64,000 nucleotides of DNA from Paenibacillus sp. S150 (GTDB lineage: Bacteria; Bacillota; Bacilli; Paenibacillales; Paenibacillaceae), in contig NZ_JACBYI010000022.1 of assembly GCF_019352175.1 (NCBI RefSeq), forward strand, positions 35,153-99,152, given 5' to 3'. The notes under the pieces were generated by a model. It made no database searches and was not told the origin of the DNA. It saw nothing but the letters and a program-made list of their open reading frames with translations. Positions 25,415-34,238 of the stretch are shown here, in pieces (position 1 is the stretch's first letter; each line of letters starts with the position of its first letter). The translations under genes were made by a program, and so were the position numbers.

Positions 25415-26374
25415 TCATCCGCCCGTTCTTTGGTCAATTTCATTCACAGTGCCGGGCGCTGCTTCATTCTCCTGAGCCGCAGGGGCAGGCCCGGGACTAA
25501 GCTCGGCTGTCAGCATTGCCGCAAGAATGCACAGACAGCCCAGTATTGCAGACAGGCCCAGCGACTCCCCTCCGAAGACAAGGCCGGTAACAGCGGCGAA
25601 TACCGGTTCGGTGGCAAAAATAATCGCCACCCGGGATGGTGTGGTGTATTTCTGGCAGGCGGTCTGAATCCAGAAGGCAAAGGCGCTGGTCGGGCCGATG
25701 GATACGAGCAGCGCCCAGAGCACTTCCGGCTTCAGGATCAGTGCCCCGCTGTGCGCAAGCGGGGCAGGCCCCTCTACAAGGAGGGAAGCAAGGGTGCTGA
25801 GCAGCCCGACTAAGGCGAGCTGCAGCGCAGCCAGCGGCAGCACCGGATAACGCGGAGCATATACGCCGGTATATGCGATCTGCAGTGCAAAGGCGACAGC
25901 ACAGAGCAATACCAGTGCGTCACCCTTGTTCAGGGACAGCGCGGAGCCGGTGAAGGTGAGCAGGTAGAGGCCTGCCGCCGCGAGACCCGCGCTGAACCAG
26001 GTATACCGTGAGATGGCCGTTTTAAGCAGCGCCAGCGACAGGAACGGGACGAGCACCACCGACAGTCCGGTAATAAATCCGGTGTTGGATGTGGTGGTGT
26101 AGAGCAGTCCCATAGTCTGGAAGCCATAGCCCATAAACAGAAAAAGGCCCAGCAGCAAAGCGTGCCTTACCATGCGCCAGCTCAGCAGCCTCCATTCCCG
26201 GCGGTAAAACACGGCGGTGATCAGCGCCAGCAGCAGGGCGGCACCGGTGAAACGGATGCTGTTAAAAGCGAGCGGCGGCAGCACCTTAACCGCGCTTTGC
26301 ACAATCAGAAACGTACATCCCCACATCATCGCCACCAGCAGCAGACTAAGATCGGCGATTCGGGAACGATTCAC
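25415..26374 (-). CDS. DMT-family (EamA) transporter
   Basis: About 319 residues with ten hydrophobic segments arranged as two EamA repeats; the first repeat opens with LSLLLVAMMWGCTFLIVQSAV and the second is centred on ALLVSIGPTSAFAFWIQTACQ. Family members export amino acids or metabolites, or import nucleotide sugars; no substrate is evident. The C-terminal ~30 residues are Pro/Ala/Glu-rich and cytoplasmic. GTG 26374 lies nine bases after GGAAAGG; ATG 26383 and TTG 26407 are in frame but badly spaced. Confidence 0.88.
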   Translation of the reverse strand: MNRSRIADLSLLLVAMMWGCTFLIVQSAVKVLPPLAFNSIRFTGAALLLALITAVFYRREWRLLSWRMVRHALLLGLFLFMGYGFQTMGLLYTTTSNTGFITGLSVVLVPFLSLALLKTAISRYTWFSAGLAAAGLYLLTFTGSALSLNKGDALVLLCAVAFALQIAYTGVYAPRYPVLPLAALQLALVGLLSTLASLLVEGPAPLAHSGALILKPEVLWALLVSIGPTSAFAFWIQTACQKYTTPSRVAIIFATEPVFAAVTGLVFGGESLGLSAILGCLCILAAMLTAELSPGPAPAAQENEAAPGTVNEIDQRTGG

Positions 26375-26491
26375 AGAGGTCATCCTTTCCTGACACGACA
26401 GTTTCAAATTAAGTTGTCCAAATTGTATCTTAAAACAGGGGGAAGGACAAGACAGAACTGCTTAAGAGGCAAGGAGGGCATAGACTGCGGA

Positions 26492-26571
26492 ATCCAAAAT
26501 AGAGATGAGCTGGACAAAAAAGGCGGTGCTTGGTATACTTCGATAACCGCACACTTGTTCCTATTTTGGAT
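26492..26571 (+). promoter_or_regulatory. Structured 5' region of the ydjM-like gene
   Basis: ATCCAAAATAG (26492-26502) is repeated exactly inverted as CTATTTTGGAT (26561-26571). Inside it GCGGT and ACCGC pair around TTGGTATACTTCGATA. The element ends 40 bases before the start codon, so it may lie in the leader RNA or be a protein-binding palindrome. Confidence 0.5.
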
Positions 26572-26611
26572 ATGAGCATGCCCCTACATCTTAGAAAGGA
26601 GCGGGAGCACC

Positions 26612-27325
26612 ATGATGGGCAAATCCCATTTAATCATCAGCACCGGGGTTACCCTATCCGTCATGAGCCTGCTCGGCCATGAAATTACGCTTCCGGCGGC
26701 TGCCGTCGCCGGGCTCAGCGCCTTGCTGCCCGATATCGATGAGCCGAATTCGCTGCTGGTGCGCAAAGCCGTGCCGGAATTTCTGCTGCGCATTCTGCAG
26801 TTGGCTCTGATCGGGGCAGCCATCTATCTGTATTTTGCCGGAATCGCTGCCCCTCCCTGGAATATCGTTCTGGCTGTGCTGGTCGGCAGCGTCTCATTCC
26901 TTCCGGGAAGAAGGCTGCGGCATCTGGTGATGCTGCTGATCGCTATAGGACTGTTTGCCCTCGCGGATGCTTACGATCCGTGGAATTACATCGCCGCCTG
27001 TGTGCTTGTCATCTCCTCCGTTGTCCCGCACCGCGGGGTGACGCATACGCTGTACGGCGTGGCAGGCTGGGGGGCATTGCTCTATTTCGCCTCGCTCGGC
27101 ATGGATGACGGCGGCAGCCTGTGGATTGCCGGCGGCCTGTCCTACGCGCTGCATCTGCTGGCCGATTCCTTGACCCAGCGCGGGATCACCCCGCTGCCGC
27201 CGCTGCCCTTCAAGCTTCGCCTGAAGCTGATGAGCACCGGCACGAAGAAGGGCAGCGCGGTGGAGAAATTCTGCATCGTGCTCACACTGGCGCTCGTTGT
27301 GTATGTATTTGTGCTCACCTCCTGA
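26612..27325 (+). CDS. YdjM-like membrane-bound metal-dependent hydrolase (DUF457)
   Basis: A 237-residue membrane protein with about six to seven hydrophobic segments. The family hallmarks are MGKSHLIISTG (His near the start), LSALLPDIDEPNSLL, VVPHRGVTHTLYG and YALHLLADSLTQRGITPLPP. The conserved His/Asp residues in these blocks are the presumed metal ligands. YdjM of E. coli is a LexA-regulated inner-membrane protein of unknown role. No CGAAC-type LexA box was found here, but a long inverted repeat lies just upstream. ATG 26612 follows AAAGGAGCGGGAG. Confidence 0.88.
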   Translation: MMGKSHLIISTGVTLSVMSLLGHEITLPAAAVAGLSALLPDIDEPNSLLVRKAVPEFLLRILQLALIGAAIYLYFAGIAAPPWNIVLAVLVGSVSFLPGRRLRHLVMLLIAIGLFALADAYDPWNYIAACVLVISSVVPHRGVTHTLYGVAGWGALLYFASLGMDDGGSLWIAGGLSYALHLLADSLTQRGITPLPPLPFKLRLKLMSTGTKKGSAVEKFCIVLTLALVVYVFVLTS

Positions 27326-27344
27326 GAAGAGTGAGGCCCCTTCT

Positions 27345-28013
27345 GGGAAGGCTTTCCGCTGTGCTCTCCAGATTTATTTCATTCCCCTTAGCGGTGAAAA
27401 TCCGGAGACCCGGGCGGCCGCGGCCGCTGTTCCGCGGGTCCGTCCGACCGCTCCGCTGTTTAAGCGGGAGGCGGTTCTGTAATCTTTAAAAAGCACAATA
27501 AAGAAACTTAATGTATAGGAATGGAACCGGAGAACCTGAACAAGCTGAAGGAACGCAAGGAGATTCATAGGGAACGAAAGCGAAGTGGAAAAAGTAACAC
27601 TAATAGGCTGAAATTTTGGCTTTAACGGGCTTTAGTGGGATTTTGTACACCTAATGGAGGCCCGCTCCCCCCATAGGGCTGATTTCAGCCGAATTAGTTG
27701 TACTTTTTCCCACTAGGGACGATCCAGTCTCCGAATGCGGTGGATTAGTTATCCTTTTTCCCACTAAAATGGCTGCCCTTTGGATGAATGGTTCAAGTAC
27801 ATCTTAATGTAGGCGTATTCCTCTGTAAGGGGGAGGGGTGAAACGGATCGATTAGGTATTCTTTTTCGCACTAACGGTTGCGAAAAAGGGGATGCGGGGA
27901 GATGAAGTGACCTTTTCCACTTGGCTTCCCGCCTGGCTTCAGCAGCCAGCCTTACACCTGAAATGCAAACAGCTGCGCTGCCCGGTCAAGGACGGCGCAG
28001 CCGTTTCCACTTG
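27345..28013 (+). repeat. Long intergenic duplication, copy 2 (partner at 20005-20757)
   Basis: It matches copy 1 in order and almost base for base, without the 103-bp palindromic insert. It fills the gap between convergent ydjM-like and lplJ genes. It ends in a stem-loop made from AGCTGCGCTGCC and GGACGGCGCAGCC, followed by GTTTCCACTTG, the same tail as the PTR family. No gene is seen in it. Confidence 0.8.
27520..27874 (+). repeat. QPE element 3
   Basis: Unit centres are near 27593, 27644, 27705 and 27756 (51, 61, 51), with a fifth near 27863. The leader ORF runs from ATG 27522 (MEPENLNKLKERKEIHRERK) to TAA 27624 and is the cleanest of the set: 34 codons, mostly Lys, Arg, Glu and Asn. Confidence 0.82.
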
Positions 28014-28100
28014 TGTATGGCTTAAAAATATACTTTGGAATAGGCTTGATGCTGTACCGCAAGCGGAAGCCTTCCAGAGCCTGGAGGACCGGTGTTGTAT

Positions 28101-28134
28101 AAAAAAACAGCCCTCTCCGGGATAGAGAGCGGCT
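28101..28134 (-). terminator. Terminator after lplJ
   Basis: On the minus strand AGCCGCTCTC and GAGAGGGCT pair, then seven T follow. It ends the lipoate ligase transcript. Confidence 0.8.
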
Positions 28135-28170
28135 GGCGGTTGTTTTAGGTCAAAGCTGCGGTATGCTTAG

Positions 28171-29172
28171 CTATTCCTCCAGAAAAATCAGACCGATGAA
28201 GTCCTCCGGCTCAATGCGGCCGAAATAATGCTCCAGGTCCAGCCCGGCCAGAGCCTGCCGAACCTCCGCCTCTTCATAACGCTTGCCGCGCAGTGCGTTC
28301 TCGACGTCCGCCACATCGCCGACGCCGAAGAAGTCGCCATAGATTTTGATATCCTTAATGTAGGAATCTTCAATATCCATACGGATGTCGACAAGCCCTG
28401 CGGGGAATTTGCGGGTATGCTTCACATTGCTTTTCGGCGACAGGCCGTAGTTCCAATCCCAATTCTGGTAATGCTCCTTGGAGATCTCATTGATCCGCAC
28501 CCAGTCGTCCATCGTCAGCTTGTACTGCGGAACCTCGGAGGGCTCCATGCCGAAGATGGAACGCAGCAGGCCGTCGCGGAATTCCTCAATCGTTATGTCG
28601 GCGCCGAGCAGGCCCTTGATGTTCGCAACCCGGCTGCGCACGGATTTGGTGCTCTTGGATTTGAATTTTTCCGGGTTCACATTCAGCGAAGCCTGCACAT
28701 CGTCCAGATTGAGGTCGAACATCAGGGTGCCGTGGCTGAACATGCGTCCGCGCGTGGAGAACTGGGCATTCCCGGAGATTTTTTGCTCACCGACCTGGAG
28801 ATCATTGCGTCCGCTCAGCTCGGCATTAACCCCCATGGACTGCAAATAGTCGATGACCGGCTGGGTGAATTTCAGGAAGTTGTGAAAAGACTGCCCGTCA
28901 TCCTTGGTAATGAAGCTGAAGTTGAGATTCCCGAGATCGTGATAGACCGCCCCGCCGCCGGATAGCCGACGCACGACCTGAATATTGTTGTCCTTCACGT
29001 ATTCCTGGTTGATCTCTTCAATGGTATTCTGATGCTTGCCGATGATAATGGACGGGCTGTTGATATAAAAGAGCAGATAGCTGTCGTCCATCGGCAGATT
29101 CTTCAGGGCAAATTCTTCAATCGCGAGATTGATCGATGCGTCTGTAATTCCGGTGTTATTGATAAAAAGCAT
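28171..29172 (-). CDS. lplJ: Lipoate-protein ligase
   Basis: 333 residues, matching the LplJ size of bacilli. It activates free lipoate with ATP and attaches it to lipoyl domains of 2-oxoacid dehydrogenases and GcvH. Motifs: YINSPSIIIGKHQN, VVRRLSGGGAVYHDLGNLNFSF (the lipoate-binding glycine loop) and the lysine block GEQKISGNAQF. The C-terminal accessory domain fills ~260-333. ATG 29172 follows GCGGAGGA; the open frame reaches 29316 without a site. It is divergent from cobD and ends at its own terminator. Confidence 0.94.
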   Translation of the reverse strand: MLFINNTGITDASINLAIEEFALKNLPMDDSYLLFYINSPSIIIGKHQNTIEEINQEYVKDNNIQVVRRLSGGGAVYHDLGNLNFSFITKDDGQSFHNFLKFTQPVIDYLQSMGVNAELSGRNDLQVGEQKISGNAQFSTRGRMFSHGTLMFDLNLDDVQASLNVNPEKFKSKSTKSVRSRVANIKGLLGADITIEEFRDGLLRSIFGMEPSEVPQYKLTMDDWVRINEISKEHYQNWDWNYGLSPKSNVKHTRKFPAGLVDIRMDIEDSYIKDIKIYGDFFGVGDVADVENALRGKRYEEAEVRQALAGLDLEHYFGRIEPEDFIGLIFLEE

Positions 29173-29399
29173 AGTGAATTCCTCCGCTTGGGCATGATTA
29201 ACTGCTGTAGCTATTTTAAACCAAAAGCGCAGTTTGTACAAAAGGGCAGATGGTTGCAAGGGCAAAGCTTGCCTGCAGCAAGCGCCGGTGTTTTGCGGTA
29301 TGGGGAACTCAATCATTGACGCAGTTCCGGCAATGGGGCAATAATGGGGTCAATGAGTCATATTCAGCTATCCTTGACAGGTTAAAAAGGAGTGTAGGC

Positions 29400-30488
29400 A
29401 TGCTTGAAAAATACGGCCACGGCGGCGACCTGCTGACAGCGGCGGAGTTGTACGGCAGCGGCGGCGCTTTTCTTGATTTCAGCGCCAATATCAACCCCCT
29501 TGGTCCGCCGCCCGGTGTCCTGGACCTGCTGCGGAATTCGGTATCTGCCGTGACGGCGTACCCTGATCCGGGGCACCGCAGGCTTAAGTCTCTGCTGGCA
29601 GAGAGTCTGGGGGTTACCCGCGAGCGGATAACAGTGGGCAACGGTGCGGCGGAGTCGATGGCGCTGCTGCTGCTGGCGGTGAAGCCGCGCACAGTGGGCA
29701 TCATTGAGCCTTGCTTCTCTGAATACCGGCAGCTTGCCGGGCAGTTCGGTGCGGAAGTCTTGTCCGTTCAGGGGACGAAGGAGCAGGGATACCGGGCCGG
29801 CACCTTGCAGATTGCCGGGCTGCTGGAGCGGGTGGATCTGCTGTTCCTCGGACAGCCGAACAACCCGAACGGCGTCCAGTATGCGCTGGACGACCTGAGG
29901 CAGTTGGCGCAGCAGGCGGAGCGCTGCGGGACTGTGCTGGCGGTGGATGAAGCGTTCATCGACTTCATCCCCGGGGAGCGGCGGCAATCGCTGCTGCCGG
30001 AGCTTGAACGCTGCCGTCATACGGTGCTGATCCGCTCGATGACGAAGTTCTATGCCATTCCGGGGCTGCGGCTCGGCTACACAATCGCAGCTCCGGAGCT
30101 TGCCGCGGCCATGACCGGCAAGCAGGTGACCTGGAGCGTGAACGGCCTGGCACTGCTGGCCGGGGAAGCCTGCCTGCACAGCGGGCGCGGCTATGAGGAG
30201 CGCACGCGCGGGCTGATCGCCGCAGAACGCGAAGCGCTGCGGCAGGGTCTGCTGCGGCTCGGCTGCGAGGTGCCGCCGGGCGAAGCGAACTTCCTGCTGC
30301 TGGGCCTGCCCGCACCGTGGAGCGCTGCGTCCCTGCAGGAGAAGCTGGGGCACAGCGGCATTCTCGTGCGCAGCTGCGCGATGTATCCGGGCCTTGCGCC
30401 GGGGCATATCCGCGTCGCGGTCAAAGGCCCGGAGGACAACGCCCGCCTCCTCCGGGAGATGGCAGAGATTATGCGTGCGGGCGTCTAG
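29400..30488 (+). CDS. cobD: L-threonine-O-3-phosphate decarboxylase
   Basis: 362 residues, a fold-type I PLP enzyme. It makes (R)-1-amino-2-propanol O-2-phosphate, the linker of the cobalamin nucleotide loop. The EKYGHGGDL start is characteristic of CobD and separates it from histidinol-phosphate aminotransferase. NPNG (155-158), Asp183 and the PLP Lys216 (SMTKFYAIPGLRLGY) are present. ATG 29400 follows GGAGTG. It opens the cobalamin cluster but is separated from cbiZ by a minisatellite and a QPE element, so it may be its own transcript. No cobalamin riboswitch was recognised upstream. Confidence 0.92.
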   Translation: MLEKYGHGGDLLTAAELYGSGGAFLDFSANINPLGPPPGVLDLLRNSVSAVTAYPDPGHRRLKSLLAESLGVTRERITVGNGAAESMALLLLAVKPRTVGIIEPCFSEYRQLAGQFGAEVLSVQGTKEQGYRAGTLQIAGLLERVDLLFLGQPNNPNGVQYALDDLRQLAQQAERCGTVLAVDEAFIDFIPGERRQSLLPELERCRHTVLIRSMTKFYAIPGLRLGYTIAAPELAAAMTGKQVTWSVNGLALLAGEACLHSGRGYEERTRGLIAAEREALRQGLLRLGCEVPPGEANFLLLGLPAPWSAASLQEKLGHSGILVRSCAMYPGLAPGHIRVAVKGPEDNARLLREMAEIMRAGV

Positions 30489-30595
30489 CGGCACGGAGCC
30501 GGCATGCAAACGGTCGGGATGAGTAAAGCGTTAAGGTGTGGAAGCGGGTTCTGAGCGGCTGCGAATGCTCTTAATAGCTGGGGAAGTGCAGTGTT

Positions 30596-31178
30596 AGTGA
30601 ATGGATGTGTTTGTGGTTGAGGTGAATAGAAGCAGGCATGCGCAGCAGTTGCGGTGATTGGAAGCAGATACGTGAAGTAGCTGAGGTAAATAGAAGCAAG
30701 AATGCGTATGCAGCTGTGATGAATAGAAGCAGTCAAGCGTATGTAGTTGTGGTGATTGGAAGCAGGTATGCGTAGTGGTTGTGATGAATAGAAGTAGTCA
30801 TGCGTATGTAGTTGTGATGAATAGAAGCAGGCACGCGTATGTAGTTGTGATGAATAGAAGCAGGCACGCGTATGTAGTTGTGGTGATTGGAAGCAGGCAT
30901 GCGCAGCAGTTGCGGTGAATGGAAGCAGATACGTGAAGTAGCTGAGGTAAATAGAAGCAAGAATGCGTATGCAGCTGTGATGAATAGAAGCAGTCAAGCG
31001 TATGTAGTTGTGATGATTGGAAGCAGGCATGCGTAGCAGTTGCGGTGAATGGAAGCAGATACGTGAAGTAGTTGAGGTAAATAGAAGCAAGAATGCGTAT
31101 GCAGTTGTGATGAATAGAAGAAGGCATGCGTATGTAGTTGAGGTAAATAGAAGCAGGCATGCGTAGCAGCTGCAGTTA
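30596..31178 (+). repeat. Minisatellite of about 17 units of 32-33 bp
   Basis: The unit is AATAGAAGCAGGCATGCGTA followed by TGTAGTTGTGATG, with variants ATTGGAAGCAG and GATACGTGAAGTAGCTGAG. The variants recur in the same order (30651-30760 and 30924-31025), so blocks of several units were duplicated together. No unique spacers exist. The minus strand is open in several frames only because of the periodicity. Confidence 0.9.
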
Positions 31179-31311
31179 AAAGTAGCGCGTGGTCTGGAAG
31201 CAGATGTTCTGAGTGCAAGTTCCCGTGATCAAGGGGATCAGAGGCTCTAAATACAGCAGCTCAGGTTGAGATTCTTCAATGTTGTTGGACTAATCGCTCC
31301 TTGCGGTGGAG

Positions 31312-31499
31312 CTAAGTGGAATAAGTATAACTAATTAATTTGAATTATTTTTATACAGAGTATTAGTGGGAATTTCTACACTTATTTTGAGGTGAACCAT
31401 CACATACGGGCAGATATGGCGAGATTAGGTTTACTTTTTCCCGCTATATGTATGTTGAAACGTCAAATGGCCCGATTTAGTGGTACAAATTCCACTTAG
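31312..31499 (+). repeat. QPE element 4
   Basis: Diverged units are centred near 31324, 31375, 31436 and 31488, keeping spacings of 51, 61 and 52 although the connecting DNA does not match the other copies. No leader ORF is present. It lies 110 bp before cbiZ. Confidence 0.75.
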
Positions 31500-31608
31500 A
31501 ATGATGGAGGCTTTCTGCTTAAGACGTTTGTAATTGCTGCTTGCTGCGGATGTCCGCTGAGATTATGGACGATTGTTGATTACGGGTTTGAAGGGAGAGG
31601 AATCTACA

Positions 31609-32466
31609 ATGAGTGAGGCGCGAATTCCTTTTAGTCTCAAGGCGGGCGAGAAGCTGTATTCTTCCGCCGTCTGGCCCGGGCTGGTGCTTGAATGGAGGCG
31701 GGAGCATCTGCTGCTGGAATTCCCGGCTGAGGCGGAGGGACTTTCGAGTGCGGTGTACGGAGGAGGAATGGTCCGGCTGAAGCGGGCCGTCAACCAGTTC
31801 GTCAGCCGCGATTATGAGTGCAGCAATCCGGTGCGCGATATGGAGATCAAATTGCGCGAGTGGGGTTACCCGCTGGAGGGCTGTGCAGGCCTGATGACGG
31901 CGGTGCCGCTGGAGCATGCCGCAGTTGCGGAGGAGGATACGGGCTCGGCGGGCATTTTCTGCTGCGTCACCGCAGCCTCCGGCAATGCAGCGCGTGCCGG
32001 AGTAGAGCGGAGCGTGCTGGCGGCCTACCGCCCCGGCACGATCAACATCATGCTGGGCATTGACGGCCGCCTGACTCCGTCCGCGATGGTCAATGCCGTG
32101 ATGACGGCAGCCGAAGCGAAGGCTGCGGCGCTGGCCGATCTCGGGGTCACAGACCCCGAGAATGGCCTGATTGCAACCGGCACAACTACGGATGCTGTCC
32201 TGCTCGCCGTAAGCGGGAGCGGACGCTATGGGGCAGAGCATGTTTACGCCGGAACCGCCACCGATCTGGGCGGGGCCATCGGGCGGCTGGTATACGCCGC
32301 CGTAACGGCCAGTCTCCGTTCGGCGAAGGCGGCCCAGCCAGTGAAGCCGAGCGCTCTTGCTTCCGGGCAGGACCCCGAGCCGGTGGCCATTGCGCCAGAG
32401 CAGCCAGCTTCAATGTCAGCCCCGGCCGAAGCCGCGGCATCGCAGCGAGGGAAGGGCAGCCAATGA
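31609..32466 (+). CDS. cbiZ: Adenosylcobinamide amidohydrolase
   Basis: 285 residues. CbiZ cuts the aminopropanol side chain from adenosylcobinamide or from foreign cobamides to give adenosylcobyric acid, which can be rebuilt into the cell's own cobamide. Family text: LSSAVYGGGMVRLKRAVN, GLMTAVPLEHAAV, FCCVTAASGNAARAG, GTINIMLGIDGRLTPSAMVNA and TGTTTDAVLLAVSG. The last ~50 residues are a low-complexity Ala/Pro/Ser tail. ATG 31609 follows GGGAGAGG. cbiB, which re-adds the side chain, starts 37 bases downstream. Confidence 0.9.
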   Translation: MSEARIPFSLKAGEKLYSSAVWPGLVLEWRREHLLLEFPAEAEGLSSAVYGGGMVRLKRAVNQFVSRDYECSNPVRDMEIKLREWGYPLEGCAGLMTAVPLEHAAVAEEDTGSAGIFCCVTAASGNAARAGVERSVLAAYRPGTINIMLGIDGRLTPSAMVNAVMTAAEAKAAALADLGVTDPENGLIATGTTTDAVLLAVSGSGRYGAEHVYAGTATDLGGAIGRLVYAAVTASLRSAKAAQPVKPSALASGQDPEPVAIAPEQPASMSAPAEAAASQRGKGSQ

Positions 32467-32503
32467 GTCGCTTGAGGCGCATGCCGCTGCCGGGTGAAGC
32501 CCG

Positions 32504-33469
32504 ATGACGCTTGCTGTAATATTATTTGCAGCCTATGTGCTGGACCGGATCGTAGGCGATCCGCGCAGTCTGCCCCATCCGGTGGTGCTCATGGGAAAGG
32601 CGATTACAGCCATTGAGCGGCTGGTCCGCCGCTTCGCCTCGCAGCCGCACGCTCTGAAGCGTGCCGGGGTTCTGCTCCCGCTGCTGGTGGCGGGCGGCGC
32701 CTGGGTACTGACGGCCGTGCTGGTCTGGCTGCTGTCCCGGCTCTCGCCCTGGCTGGCCTGGACTGCCGAGGTCTGGCTGATCTCCACCACGATTGCCTCG
32801 AAGGGACTTAAGGATGCCGGGATGGCCGTTTATGCGGAGCTGCGCAAGGGGGATGTCCCGGCAGCCCGCAAGGCGCTCGGGATGATCGTCGGCCGCGACA
32901 CCACGCAGCTGGAGAGCCCGGATATCGTCCGGGGCACGGTAGAGACCGTAGCGGAGAATATCGTCGATGCGATCATTTCTCCGCTGTTCTTCGCCCTGCT
33001 GGGCGGAGCGCCGCTGGCTATGGCTTACCGTGCGGTCAACACGCTGGATTCCATGGTCGGCTACAAAAATGACAAATACCGTGACCTCGGCTGGGCCTCC
33101 GCCCGGCTCGATGATCTGGCCAATTACATCCCGGCGCGGATTACAGCGCTGCTGTTAGTCTTGTGCGCCCGGCTGCTGCGTCTGGACTGGCGCAGCAGCC
33201 GGCGCATTGTGCGGCGCGATGCTCGCCGCCATCCCAGCCCGAACAGCGGTTATCCCGAATCGGCGGTGGCCGGAGCTCTCGGCATCCGGCTGGGCGGCGA
33301 AAATGTCTACCACGGCGTGGCTTCATTCCGCGCCTACATGGGAGATCCCCTGCGGACGATGGAGCCGGAGGACATCATCCTTGCCTCGCGGCTGATGCTG
33401 TGTTCCTCCACCGTGTTTGCCTGCTTGTGCGCAGCGGCAGCCCTATTGTGGCATGGGATTGGAGGCTGA
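32504..33469 (+). CDS. cbiB: Adenosylcobinamide-phosphate synthase
   Basis: 321 residues with four to five membrane segments. It joins adenosylcobyric acid to the aminopropanol phosphate made by CobD. Family blocks: AAYVLDRIVGDPRSLPHPVVLMGK, GRDTTQLESPDIVRGTVETVAENIVDAIISPLF, the NTLDSMVGYKNDKYRDLGWASARLDD loop, and HPSPNSGYPESAVAGALGIRLGG. It lies between cbiZ and cobC in a tight run, so it is part of one transcription unit. Confidence 0.95.
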   Translation: MTLAVILFAAYVLDRIVGDPRSLPHPVVLMGKAITAIERLVRRFASQPHALKRAGVLLPLLVAGGAWVLTAVLVWLLSRLSPWLAWTAEVWLISTTIASKGLKDAGMAVYAELRKGDVPAARKALGMIVGRDTTQLESPDIVRGTVETVAENIVDAIISPLFFALLGGAPLAMAYRAVNTLDSMVGYKNDKYRDLGWASARLDDLANYIPARITALLLVLCARLLRLDWRSSRRIVRRDARRHPSPNSGYPESAVAGALGIRLGGENVYHGVASFRAYMGDPLRTMEPEDIILASRLMLCSSTVFACLCAAAALLWHGIGG

Positions 33470-33476
33470 GCCGGAG

Positions 33477-34238
33477 ATGGCAGATGAACATACTGATCCG
33501 GGATTTGATCCTGAACAGGAAGCTGAGGAAGAGCGCCCTTCCGGGAATGTGAGGGAAAAACCGGGCCTTGCATTTGAGCAGCCCCTGGCATTTGAGACTG
33601 AAGGCGAAGCTGAACTTCTGCTTGAACTGGTGCTTATCCGTCACGGACATACCTTATGGAATAGGGAACGCCGCTATCTGGGCAGCACCGATCTTCCGCT
33701 GCTGCCGGAGTCTAAGGCGGAATTGGCCAAGCTCCGGAAGCAGCCGGAGCTGGCGGGCGGCTTCTGGCGGGTGTGCAGCAGTGATTTGCGCAGATGCCGC
33801 GAGACCCTGGAGGTCATTGCCCCTCATCTCGCGCAGGCGGCTATCCATGATTCCCGCCTGCGCGAGATGAGCTTCGGCGCGTGGGAAGGACTTGTCTATG
33901 GACAGCTGCAGCATAATCCGCGTTACCGCCGCTGGATTGATGATCCTGCGGCGGTAACTCCGCCCGGCGGTGAAGCCTGGGCTGCATTCACTGAGCGCGT
34001 GGAGGGTTTTGTGTCCGGCCTGCTGCAATCGGCGGCAGCGGCTTCCCGTCTGGAGAATGGCGGCGAACCTCCGCATTTGCGCGCGCTGATTGTAACTCAT
34101 GGCGGTGTCATCCGCCAGCTGCTGACGAAGATAGCAGCAAGGTCCAGCTTCCGTGACACAGCTGCGCCTCTGCCAGGCACTGCGGTCACAGTGAGGCTGA
34201 TGCTTCAAGGAGGGCAATGGCGATTCCCCGCACAGTGA
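33477..34238 (+). CDS. cobC: Histidine phosphatase, probable alpha-ribazole phosphatase
   Basis: About 253 residues from ATG 33477, eleven bases after GGAGG and seven after the cbiB stop. The phosphatase core starts near residue 45 with LVLIRHGHTLWN (phosphorylated His in RHG), continues with SSDLRRCRETLE and EMSFGAWEGL, and ends with VTHGGVIRQLL. CobC removes phosphate from alpha-ribazole phosphate or the cobamide phosphate. The first ~44 residues are an acidic, disordered-looking extension (EQEAEEERPSG) not found in typical CobC. The function is assigned largely from the operon context. Confidence 0.82.
   Translation: MADEHTDPGFDPEQEAEEERPSGNVREKPGLAFEQPLAFETEGEAELLLELVLIRHGHTLWNRERRYLGSTDLPLLPESKAELAKLRKQPELAGGFWRVCSSDLRRCRETLEVIAPHLAQAAIHDSRLREMSFGAWEGLVYGQLQHNPRYRRWIDDPAAVTPPGGEAWAAFTERVEGFVSGLLQSAAAASRLENGGEPPHLRALIVTHGGVIRQLLTKIAARSSFRDTAAPLPGTAVTVRLMLQGGQWRFPAQ

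Noticed and set aside
27892..28125. 77-codon frame at the end of the long duplication
   Set aside because: It is not preserved in the partner copy and has no ribosome site.
29173..29399. Cobalamin riboswitch before cobD
   Set aside because: The conserved B12-box text was not found here or before cobT; the gap is also short.
29382..30509. 375-codon minus-strand frame over cobD
   Set aside because: Antisense shadow of a gene with complete PLP-enzyme motifs.
30485..31090. 201-codon minus-strand frame rich in His, Tyr and Thr
   Set aside because: It is produced by the tandem repeat; several frames are open at once, and the repeat period is not always a multiple of three.
30596..31178. Possible CRISPR array
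   Set aside because: Units are contiguous with no unique spacers, and no cas genes are near.
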